Source of the DNA: Chlorella sorokiniana
Lineage: Eukaryota > Chlorophyta > Trebouxiophyceae > Chlorellales > Chlorellaceae
Direction of reading: 5' to 3'
Assembly (NCBI GenBank): GCA_025917655.1
Contig: CP084609.1
Coordinates: 1,674,001-1,738,000 of the forward strand
DNA: 64,000 nucleotides
The translations under genes were made by a program, and so were the position numbers. Below are positions 11,701 to 21,448 of the stretch, one piece after another. Below the pieces are notes generated by a model that worked only from the letters and a program-made list of their open reading frames with translations, did no database searches and was not told the origin of the DNA. The stretch's first letter is position 1; every line of letters starts with the position of its first letter.

Positions 11701-14700
11701 AAGTGGTTGGCGTGGTCAAACACCTCCTCGGCGGCACGGCAGATGTCCACCACTGCAATGGAAAGGAGGTGGAGGGGAGTTGGAGCCAAGCACCTCGCAA
11801 GTGCGGCAGCGGCGGAGGAACGTCGTAGGGCTCGAGCACCCGCCGCCGCTGCTTTCCTGCGCCCCCTCGTGCCGCCAGCGCATGCTGGCACGTGTGCAGG
11901 ACTTGGTTCAAGCCTCCGCGCCTCACCATCCCACCCACCCACCCCTCTCACACCTTGACCGCCCAACACACCCTCCCGCTTCCATTGCACACCCCCACCC
12001 CACCCACCCGTCTTGACGGTCCCCAGCGCATAGTCTCCGCGGTACGTCTCCGCGCCCAGCATGATGGCATCCACGCCATCAAGCACCGCATTGGCAATGT
12101 CGGTGGCCTCCGCACTGCGCCAGGACGGGTGGAGGGCGGTGCGGGTGGGGGCGTGTGTGTGTGTGGGGGGCGCGCGCGTGCGTGCGCAGCGCAGCGCAGG
12201 CCAAGGTGGGGAGCAGCTGGCAGGGCGGGGGGGGCGGGAGGCTGGGGGAGGATTGCGCGCCCAGGGCCGTCTGCGCCCACCTGGCCATAACATAGGCAGC
12301 ACAACAGAGCCCCTGAACCCCCAACTCGGGGGCTTGTGGAGCGACGAAGCCAGGGCTGGATAGGGCTAGAAAGGGGGTGAGCGGGCTCACCGCGTGGGGC
12401 GCGGCGTGCGGATCATGGTGTCCACCACGCGGGTGATGATGGACGTCTTGCCCAGGATGGCGCAGGTGGAGATCATGGCCTTCTGCACCATGGCCATCTT
12501 CTCGGGCACCACGTCCAGCCCCAGGTTGCCGCGCGAGATGATGATGGCGTCCGCCGCGTCCACCAGCGTGCGGAAGTTGAACAGCGACTGGCGCGTCTCG
12601 CACTTGGCGATGATCTGCGGGGAGGGTGGGAGGGATTGATGGGGTTGAGGGGGCAACGGCGACGCGCTTCAGAAGGGCGGAGCACAAGCGGCGAATGTGG
12701 GATGCTGGGCCGCCGTGGGCCGGCAGCGCGGGCCAGAGCAGGGTTGTGGAGCGGCAGGCACTGGCCGTGCAAACCCTGCCCAGCGGTGCAGATCGGTGCA
12801 CGCGCCCCCGCGCCCCCGCCCCTGCCCGGCCCTTGCCTTGGTGTGCTCGGCGCCGATGGAGTTGAGGAACTCGCGGGCCTCGTACACGTCGTCGGCGGAG
12901 CGGCAGTAGGAGAGCGACACAAAGTCCACCTCAAACTCCCTGGGGAGAAGGGGAGGGGGAGGGAAGGGAGGCAGAGGCGTGAGGCTGGCAGGTCACCAGG
13001 GCATGGTTTATAGTGGTGGGTGGACGAGGGATCCAGCCGCAGCTGGGGGAGGGACCTCGCAAGCTACGACGGGGTGAGGGGACCCCAGCGTGGGGGCCAG
13101 CTGGCGGGGCTGGCGCTCACTTGCAGAGCGTGCCGATGGCCTGCTTGTCGAAGTCGGTGAGGGCGGGCAGGTCGTTCTGCAGGTTGCTCAGCGACTCTGC
13201 AGCAGGCGGGGGCGAGAGGCGGGGGCTTGGTGGGCAGTCGCGGGCCCCAGAACCACACCACGCCACCCGCTGGACGCCTGGCAGCCCGCTCAATAAGCTC
13301 TTCAGCTCGCCAGCGCCCGTCAGAAGGCCCGCCCCCTGCCATGGCGGCCACCCTCGGAGCGCGGTCACCCTGTCACCACAAGTCCTGACACATTCCGGCG
13401 GGCAGCAAGCGTTTCCCGCCAGCCCAGCAGCGCTTCGAGCCTGCCCATGCCCCCTCCTCCCCCGCCACCCCTGCCCAAAACACGCTCACCGTTGGAGCGC
13501 TCCAGGTGGAACACGGTGAGCAGGCCATCCAGCACGGCGGCAGAGTTGGCGGTGCATGTGACCTCGGTGGGGGTCACCTGCTCCACGCGCAGGAACACCG
13601 ACGACTCGTCCGCGCCCGTCACCAGGTAGCGCCCCAGGAAGATCTGGTCGCCGGGCTGCAGGCAGGCGGGGCGGCGGGGGGGGCGGGAGGGCGGCGTGGG
13701 GTGGGGGGTGGGGGCATGGGAGGGGAGGAGGCCATGCAGGCAGCTCGCCGGGCGAGCACGGTGTGACACGGTGGGCAGGGGCTGGGCAGGTCCAGCAGAG
13801 GCAGCAGCCTCTGGGCAGAGGCAGCGGCGTGGTGGTCCCGGGCAGTGGGCGCAGCTGCCGCGCAGCGCGCACCTCGCACATGGCGGGGAACTTGGGGTAG
13901 GTGATGGGCAGCACCTCGTGGGTGCACTCCTTGGTGGTGTCTGTGGTGATGACGACCTGAGCGGTGTGGGGGAAAGAGGGTGCATGCAGTGAACGGGGGG
14001 GGGGGGGGGGCGGCCAGCGCCCTATGCTGCCCTGCAGGTGGCTAAGCACGCCGAGCAAAACCGTGCAGCCAAGCTGGGTGGGCCCCGCCCGCAGCGCACC
14101 CGCTGCCCCTTCTCGATGCGCAGCTGCTCAAAGATGCCGGGCCAGCCGTTCTCGTCCACGCCGTACTTGCGCTTGATCATGAGCTCGCGCCCCAGGCAGT
14201 CGAGCATGACGGCGCACAGCCGCTTGGTGCGCCGCATCGCCTCGTGCAGGTTGAGCAGGCTGGTGCGGTGGTACTCGATGGGGGCCCACTGCAGCGGTAG
14301 GCGGCGGTGGGGAGCAGGGAAGGACGGCGCGGTGGGGAGGGAGCACCCAAGGGGCGGCTGGGGGCAGCGCAGCACAACCCTGGCTTGACAGCACGCAGCC
14401 TCTGACAGCAAGGGTTGCCTGAGGCTACGGCAATGGTGGCGGATGCTGGCCGCGGGCCAGGGATGGGGCAGGGAGGGGGCTGGCACGGGGGCGGCGGCCG
14501 AGGCGCACCGTGAGGTCGATGCGCGCGCACGTCACCCCCGCCTCCAGCAGCTCCACCAGCTTCTCCACAGTCTGGCATGCGGGCCCCACGGTAATGCAGA
14601 CTGCAGCGCACAGGAACAGCAGCGGCCGGGGTCAGCTCCCAGCCACGCGGCGCGCAGTCTGGCTTGGCCACAAGTGCGTGCCGCCGCCAGCATCGCCCAC

Positions 14701-14966
14701 GGCCGCAAGCTGCCTGTGTGCCCTAGCAGCCTTCCCGGGACCGTGGCACGTGGATTGGGTGTTTGCAAGCTAATCCTCGCATTTGTAATGCGCTCAGCCG
14801 GCCCCAGGCGACTGGGCGTCGGAACAGAGCGGCCAGGGCAAGCAGTCGGGCTGCTCACTCTTGGTCTTTGCCACGCTGTTCTTTGTCGGAAGAGTGTGAA
14901 GGACTTGAGAGAGGTCGTCAGACTTGAAGAAGTGGCATTCGCCCGAGTGATATGCCGCTGCACCAT
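8762..14966 (-). CDS. PK: Pyruvate kinase, plant cytosolic type, with C-terminal extension
   Basis: Converts phosphoenolpyruvate and ADP to pyruvate and ATP in cytosolic glycolysis. Minus-strand exons that join in frame: about 14859-14966, 14509-14600 (ICITVGPACQTVEKLVELLEAG), 14100-14288, 13873-13956, 13490-13655, 13121-13196, 12837-12939, 12391-12614 (catalytic AKCETR; ISRGNLGLDVVPEK, where N for D is the plant cytosolic form; TRVVDTM; RPTR) and the following exon with AEATDIANAVLDGVDAIMLGAET. The C-terminal domain shows SVAASAVKAADKVGAAL, MVAKYRP and WKLEG. Intron 12615-12836 has a GC donor. After the family's normal end (near 9840) the frame stays open through 9410-9513 and 9192-9243 and, less surely, to a stop at 8762. 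The ATG at 14966 needs one frame break to reach the exon's good frame. Other breaks lie near 10935, 10570 and 10505. Confidence 0.88.
9358..9394. repeat. CAG/CGG trinucleotide repeat
   Basis: Six CAG units followed by CGG and CAG units lie in an intron near the 3' end of the pyruvate kinase gene. Confidence 0.8.
13995..14010. repeat. 16-base G homopolymer (C on coding strand)
   Basis: An uninterrupted run of 16 G inside a pyruvate kinase intron, between exons 13873-13956 and 14100-14288. Its exact length is likely unreliable in any assembly. Confidence 0.85.
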
Positions 14967-16036
14967 TTCTGATAAATTGGAGCCCGGGGCCTACTTAGTT
15001 CAGCCCAGCGGGTTCCAGTGATTCGGTGGCAATGCCAATCGGCCGCCCCTGTCTAAAATCAGAAGATAGTACATCAAGCGTACCGCAAAGCTGCAAGTGA
15101 GTTTGACATTCGCGTACAGGTGGCGCTCGGTGTCGGCATGCGTGCATTGCAAGTGAACTTGGCATTGCAAGCGTGGATGTTGAGCCAATGTATCCTGCCG
15201 TCACACCTGGCGGAGGCCGCACCGCCCGACCTGAAGGTTCAAGTTTGCAGCGACATCCAGGCCTAGGAGCAAGTGCTCAGACTCGCCGCTTGGAAAGCAA
15301 GCTTGTAGTACGACAAACGAATTACAGCAACTCAACTTGCGTTAGCCAGGCGTGAGGTTTGCTCAGGCCTTGTTGCTGCAGGGCAGCTGGCAAGATGGTT
15401 GATCAAGGAAGGGCACTCCAAGCCTGTCCGGCGTTGTGCATCCTACATGTCACTCCTTCCTGGACAGTGGACTGTTGAAACACCTGCAACATCATGTACT
15501 GGCATGTTTGCGAGTGTGGCATTAGCAGAAGGCTGAGCAGATTGCCGCAAAAGTTGGTCAAGTACTGAGAGCAGCGGGCAAAATGCATCCCTGCGCATGC
15601 TAAGTGGGAGAACATGATCCGCATATATGTCAGGCAAGCGTGCGTTCTCATCAATCAACATTAGAACGGGGTCAACGCATGGCAGTCAGCATTTCTGGTG
15701 CACATGCCCGGCGGCATGTTGTGGATGAAGCAAGGGAACTACAGCCTCGTCCTATCCTACGCGCTTCCTTACCATTCGAAGAGCTTCCCATTGCATTCGC
15801 AACGTGTCACAGCGCTAGACAACACGCTTTCTATTCCCCCACTCCCCATGCAGCCAGTCCCCTATGAAGTCCGTGCCTCGGGCCCTCCACTTCACATATC
15901 TGGCTCGGCTTTCCTTCACGAGCTTATTTCACTCCGTCCGCTGAGAACACAGCCTTCAGGGCTGTGCATCGGACCCACAGCGATCTCGAGGCAGCCGACT
16001 CCCCCTCGCTCGCTACTTCGCTCTTGCACCTCAAAC
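14967..16036. other. Intergenic region upstream of pyruvate kinase
   Basis: About 1.07 kb, clearly lower in GC than the genes around it. It should contain the pyruvate kinase promoter and 5' UTR and the 5' region of the possible small gene at 16037. No motif recognised. Confidence 0.5.
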
Positions 16037-16384
16037 ATGCCCCGGGTTGCCATGACCATGCACGCCGCTGCAGCGCGCAGGCCCGTTGCGCCTGCTAGGC
16101 AGCACCCTCACGTGCCAACCCAGCAGTTGTGCCAGCACACGGCAGCGTCACCGCCTGCGCCCACCCTTCACGCCGCCGGAGCCAGCAACATTGTACCCGC
16201 GCCAGTTCTTGCCGCGGCTGTCGCCGCAGAGAGCCTGGCACAGGCTTCGGCGCCCGAGGCGGCACCGCTCGCTGAGCACCTTGCGCTGCCTGCCGCGGCC
16301 GGGCCCCCTGCTGCTGACAGCCAGCCAGTCGGCGACCGCGAGCGGGTGCACCACCTCCTACTCTCCTGGGACCGCTACATGTGA
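16037..16384 (+). CDS. Possible small single-exon gene, Ala/Pro-rich 115-residue protein
   Basis: I do not recognise this protein. An ATG at 16037 opens 115 codons beginning MPRVAMTMHAAAARRP, rich in Ala, Pro and His, with a more ordinary end (DRERVHHLLLSWDRYM). The open stretch is a GC-rich island between lower-GC flanks, which in this genome usually marks coding sequence, and a TGTAA lies about 450 bp downstream. There is no domain and no intron, and the frame is open upstream to about 15698, so chance in GC-rich DNA is a real alternative. Confidence 0.35.
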   Translation: MPRVAMTMHAAAARRPVAPARQHPHVPTQQLCQHTAASPPAPTLHAAGASNIVPAPVLAAAVAAESLAQASAPEAAPLAEHLALPAAAGPPAADSQPVGDRERVHHLLLSWDRYM

Positions 16385-17101
16385 GACTGCCGCATTGCCA
16401 CACTTTTGTGCGTGAGAGTGCCCCTTTTGCACGCCTTCCCGCGCTCCATCCCCGCTGTGGCCCCCGCGAGCGTTGAACGCCTGTTCTCATGCCTTTATGC
16501 CCACCAGAGTATACTTGTCACATTTGCCTGAACAACTGTGCATCCTCCACCTCACTTCTGCCCTGTTATGAACTTGATGCGGGCGCGCGGCGGCAGCATG
16601 CCTGCCTTGCTGCCCTTCCCACCAAACTTTTGAGAGTGCCATGAGCCATCCACCCAACGTGTCTCTGTCAGTGTGCCCTGCACCTTCTATTGATGGTGGC
16701 AGGCTGTCTTTGTCTTGTTGCTGCCTATATTCTGTCGCTACCCTGTTGATTCTTCCAGATTCTTACTCGATGCTGCTGGCCATGATACCCCGCCCGGCAG
16801 ATTGGTTGAATATAGATGATGCTTCTTTCCTTTGTAATGATTGCACAGATGATTGGTTGAGTGCAAAGAGAGAGCAAATGCTGGGGGAGGCATGCAGAAC
16901 CCTGCAGTGTTCTCAGCCAGTGTTCTCAGCCGTTTCGTGTTGCTGCTGGGCATTAAGTTCGTTCTGCTGTGATTGGCGCGCTGCTACTGCTTGTGCTACA
17001 CATGCCGGTTAACCATGCCAACAGTAGCTAAAGGAAGGAGGACAGGGCCAACACTGCAAATGTCCAGTGGGACAACAGGCCGCCGTCAGCCTGCCCCGAC
17101 A
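16385..17101. other. Lower-GC convergent 3' region before proteasome gene
   Basis: About 0.7 kb between the possible small plus-strand gene and the minus-strand proteasome gene. AT-richer, with T-rich tracts and one TGTAA. Nothing coding is seen. Confidence 0.5.
16833..16837 (+). terminator. Possible TGTAA polyadenylation signal
   Basis: TGTAA in an AT-richer stretch downstream of the possible gene at 16037-16384. Confidence 0.3.
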
Positions 17102-18787
17102 TTAGCTGACCTCCATCTCTTCAGGCTCGCCTTCCGTCACGGTCACCGCCTTCTTGATGTCGTACACCCGCTCGCGCACCACGGCTGCAGCGGGGGCAAG
17201 AGCAGGAGGGGACGCGAGATCACACAAGAGGGTCGAGCCTGGATGAGGCATCGCAGGCTGTGGCTGACAAGCAAGGGACGTGCCCGGCAGGAGCGCAGGG
17301 CGGCGGGGCAGGGCAGCGAGGCAGCGGCTGCGCCCCCAGCCAATGCTGCAGCAGCTGCACCCCTGCACAGGCAACGAGGGCGGCTGCGGCAATGGAGCGA
17401 CGCAAGGGGAGGCAGGGAGGCTGTGCCATTGGCTGGGCTCACGTGCCGACCCCGCCGCAAAGCGCTGGGGGAACTGCCGCTGGAAGGTCTTGGCCTGCAG
17501 GTACTCGTGGTTGCGCAGGTACTCCACCCCGTCTTTCGTGATTATGCACAGGTCCACGTTGCTGCCGCTGCCCAGGTCGTTCATGACGCCAGACCTGCAG
17601 GGGGAGGGCCCAGCGGGGCCAGCTCAGCAGCGCACGGCTCAGCCCGGGTGATAGGCGCATGGGCTGGTGCGGGGGAGAGGCAGGTTGACGCCATCAGCCA
17701 CAGGAACCAAGCGCATGTTGCAACGACTCGCTGCACCCGCCACGCCGCGGCCCATCGAGCGGCGGCCGCCGTTTCGGCGCTGTCCTGCTGCACGCGGGGC
17801 CCCACCGCCGCCCCCTCCTGGACCATGCGCTTCGCTTGCCTGATGGCGCGGGCCACCAGGTCCATGGCCTCCTCCCTGCTCAAGTCGTCCTTGTAGCCCG
17901 CCTCAAACACAGCCATGGCGTTGAGCGAGCCGGAGCCCATGGTGGCAAAGGGCAGCGAGTCGGTGGAGCCGTGCGGGTAGACGGTGAAGAGGTGGGGGCC
18001 GCGGAAGTCCACGCCCCCAAGAACAAGCGCCGCAGACACGTGGCCCTGGTACCTGCGGCGGGCAAGGGCGGGAGGGCAGCAGCGGTGACGGGGCGGGGAC
18101 GTGCGGTGGGCAAGTTCCGTCGGCAGCAGCCGCCAAAACTGAGCGCGGTGTTGCCAACGCTGCCTGCTTGCTGTGCCTTGCACCCTCAGCTCCCCATACG
18201 ACGCCCAGACGATAGCTCAGCGGCCGCGCACCGGAAGAGGTGGCTCTTCAGCAGCGTCATGGCTGTGACGACGCGCGAGCCGACGCCGGTGGCGTAGCGG
18301 TGCAGCTCCAGCTGGCTGGCCACCATGCCCGTCACGTTCTCGGTGTCTGCCGCCGTGCCGGCGCCGCAGCAGTAGATGTTGGGAGCGATGTAATGGATCT
18401 TCTCGCAGTTCTTGTCGGCCACGGTGGTGCCGGCAGTGGAGCGCGTGTCAGCGCCCAGCACGACGCCATCCTGCGCGGCCCAGGATGGCACATTGCAAGT
18501 GTGGTTGAAGGCAGGAAGGATTCATCTGCATGGTTCCGGTTTCAAGTGGGCATCTGCAGGGGTTGCTTGCAGAGGGCGGGGCATGGAGAGGCAGGAGGCC
18601 GGCAGCAGGCGGCGGTGGTCGGCACGGGGCAACCGCCCAGCCTGCCCCAGCATGCCTTGAAGATTACTCCAGCAATGGTTGTGCCCGTCTTTGTGAAGCC
18701 GGGGTGCTTGGCGCCCCTGGCCTCCAAGAACTCATTCCGCTTGCACAGGTCGAAGTTAAAGCCGCCCTGCTGCGGGTCTGCTGCCAT
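17102..18787 (-). CDS. PBB: 20S proteasome subunit beta-2 (beta type-7, trypsin-like)
   Basis: Catalytic beta subunit of the 20S proteasome with trypsin-like specificity (PSMB7/PBB family). Five exons join perfectly to a 272-residue precursor: 18656-18787, 18232-18470, 17840-18052, 17443-17594, 17102-17184. The propeptide is 35 residues ([11 protein letters not shown]) and ends KTG before the catalytic Thr at residue 36 (TTIAGV). Family motifs include [59 protein letters not shown] and [12 protein letters not shown]. The start at 18787 fits the family length; an upstream in-frame Met at 18850 is possible. Introns 1 (18471-18655, donor GCATGC) and 3 (17595-17839, donor GCAAGC) are GC-AG; the GC donors alone give the exact family spacing. 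No frame break. Confidence 0.96.
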
Positions 18788-19174
18788 CCTGACCGCACAA
18801 CTGCGTGTGCTGAAGCCACCAGGCGGCAGAACGAGTGTGCCAAGCCCCACGATCAGAGGTGGATCAGCAGAACAGGGATGGAGAGACGGGAAGTTATTTG
18901 GATCTAGTTTTACACAGTGGTAGAAGGAGTGTACAAGCGCTTTGGCTTGCCGCGCGCCTCACAGCAGGCCAGCGACAGCCTGGCAAGGGTGTTGCTTTCA
19001 TTCTTCTAACCGCTTTGCTGCAGTGCTTTTGATCTCCGCTGTATCGGTTAAATCTGAGCAGCCTGCAGACTGCTTCACGCCTCAGCTAGCCTTTGCACAG
19101 CTCGATCGCTGGTGCCCGCGGCCTCAGGGCCGCTCCTGCTTGTGTTCAGATTGTAGAGGGTGCAGCAAGCAGCC
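18788..19174. promoter_or_regulatory. Shared divergent promoter region, proteasome beta-2 / coatomer zeta
   Basis: 387 bp separate the two ATGs, so both 5' UTRs and promoters lie here. No TATA box or known element stands out. Confidence 0.55.
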
Positions 19175-20689
19175 ATGGCCACTGAGATAGTTGACCCCAC
19201 CATCCCGGTTGTGAAAAACATGCTGCTGCTGGACTCGGAGGGCAAGCGGATCGCCGTCAAGTACTTCACGCCCGATATGTGAGCCACCAGGCGACTGACA
19301 GACCAACTGCAAGCGTTGGCAGGGGCGCGCAGCAACCTGCAGCGGGCGGGCCTTATGCAACTGCTCAGGAAGGCAAGCAGCTCCCGCCCTGCAATGCTGC
19401 AGGGCCAGCGTCGCAGCGCAGGCCAACAATGAGAAGTCTGTCTTCGCCAAGACGGCTCGGACGAATGCGCGAGGCGAGGGTATGTGGGCAGCGGCAGCCT
19501 CGCTCTGCCCCCAGCCGCCCGCCGCACCCTGGCTGTACGGACGATGGTCCAGCGTCCCCCCATCCCTTCCCCGCTTTCCTGCTTTTAGTTCACTGGCAGA
19601 AATCTAGCGCAAGCAGCCGCTGCAGTGTTCCTCCTTGCTGCCTGCCGCCTGCAGCACCCACCACCCATCCCCCTGCACCCGGCTTTGCCCGCGCCCGCCC
19701 TGCAGCCGAGATCATCATGTTTGACGACGTGGTGGTGGTGTACAAGTTCCTGGGCGACCTCATGTTCTACGTGACGGGTGACCAAGACGAGAACGAGGTG
19801 GTGCTGTACAGCGTGCTGCACGCCTTCTATGAGTCCATCAACATGCTGCTGCGGTGAGCGCGGGCTGCGGCTGCGGCCGGGCGAGCTGCACACAGCAGGG
19901 GCAGGGGCATGCTGCAATGGCGGCGCATGGGCCCCTTGCACGGGACCACTGCGCTGGGGCGCAGCTGCTGCAGCCCGCAGCCAGCTTTGCCGCGCGGCGG
20001 CCGTGCAGCGTACGACCTACGCTGCACTGCCTGTACCGCCGCCGCCCTCTGCAGCAACGCGGTGGAGAAGAAGACGGTGCTGGAGAACCTGGACCTGGTG
20101 CTGCTGGCGATGGACGAAATCGTGGATGGCGGGTGGGTGCCACGGCGGCCTGCTGCCAGCCTGCCGTGGCCAGGCTGCCGCAATGCAGGAGCCAAGGAAG
20201 GGCGGGGGCGCGCATGGGAGCCTGCACTACGCCATGCCAGATGTACGGGTTGGCTTGCTCACAGGGGCCACAGGCAGTTTTTGTCTCTGCGCAGCCCAAC
20301 CCTGCTGTTGCATTCCCCGCCTCATGCAGCCTCATTCTGGAGACCGACCCCAGCGTGGTGGCCACCCGCGTGACGATGCGCCAGGATGGCGACGGCAGCC
20401 CCCTCAGCGTGGAGGCGGTGGGAGCAAACGTGAGGCCGGCTGCGCACAGCTGCTGGCGCCCGCCTTGGTCCTGCTCGTGGCCAGTGATGGCCGGGGCTCT
20501 TGTGCTGTGGTCAATGCCGGTGGCAGCTTCAGGGGTGTGGGTGCTGGCTGGTGAGCCTGCTGCCCGTGCGCCCGCCCCACCATGCCTGCCGCCCTGTGTG
20601 TCCTGCCCATGCAGAACCCTGGGCTGGTCACCCTGTCGCAAGCCTTCGGCTCCATCAAGGACCAGGTGGCGCGGTCGCTCCTCAAGTAG
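19175..20689 (+). CDS. COPZ: Coatomer subunit zeta
   Basis: Small subunit of the COPI coat that drives retrograde Golgi-to-ER vesicle transport; longin-fold family. Six exons join in frame to 193 residues: 19175-19278, 19403-19479, 19706-19853, 20055-20132, 20330-20429, 20615-20689. Motifs along the protein: VVKNMLLLDSEGKRIAVKYF, NEKSVFAKT, VVVVYKFLGDLMFYVTGDQDE, VEKKTVLENLDLVLLAMDEIVDGG, ILETDPSVVATRV and a conserved end in SIKDQVARSLLK. All donors are GT and no frame break is seen. The length is slightly above the usual 177-185 residues. It is head-to-head with the proteasome beta-2 gene. Confidence 0.95.
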
Positions 20690-21448
20690 CAGCGGACTGT
20701 CGGCGCTCGCTCGTAGCACCCTGGCATCGCTTTTGACAGCACTGTGTCAGCAACTTGTTGGATCTGCCCAAGCAGCCTGCCCCTTGTTATGCGCACTGAC
20801 ACCTTCTCTTATGCTGCGCCTTGGCGGACATCAAATGGCTTACAGTAACAAAACCTTGGGTGCCTCAACGGCATTACAGTCAATACAGGGCACGTCGGAC
20901 GGAAGGCTTGGCTTTGACAATGTTATGCTGCAGCCAACGAGGGACACCCTCTCTCTGCTGCTGAAAGACAGCGGTTGCTGAAAAGCAGTTGCTGAAAGGA
21001 ATTGTGCCCCCTGCAGCTGCTGGGGCCTGCAGGGTGCTCAGGTTGACCAGGTGCTGGCCAACCGAGGGATGGAAAGGTGGGCCAGAGCAGCGAAACGGGA
21101 ATACATGAGTTGGCAAAACTCGAAAAGAGGGGCACTTGGGCAGGGGTGACGCTCTCAGAGCGCGTGTCTTCCTGCCAGCCAGCGCCCCCTGCACTGAAAG
21201 GGTTCTGGTTCGAGCCGAAGGCATAGAGGTGAAGCCCACAGGGCGATCATACGTTTAAGATGGCACTGCGCCTTCGCCATGAAGGCATGGAGCGCTCACG
21301 CTACTGGAATCGATCAGATCAAGTCTTCAAGATTGCTTGATGGCCAGCCGAGGTGGCTGCCATGCGGCGCTGGCGATGCGCCTTGCACTGCAGCAACAAG
21401 CCCATGCACGCCTGGGTGCCAGAGGCGCAGCCAGGCGCACGGCGTGCA
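20690..21448. other. Convergent 3' region, coatomer zeta (+) and NAD kinase (-)
   Basis: About 0.76 kb of 3' untranslated sequence for two converging genes. TTACA (TGTAA on the minus strand) occurs at 20840-20844 and 20874-20878 and could serve the NAD kinase transcript, though that would be a long 3' UTR. No coding signal. Confidence 0.5.

Noticed and set aside
21195-21220. tRNA B-box-like GGTTCGAGCC
   Set aside because: The T-arm stem has a mismatch and I could not fold an acceptor stem, D-arm and anticodon arm around it. The similar sequence at 5954 fails too.
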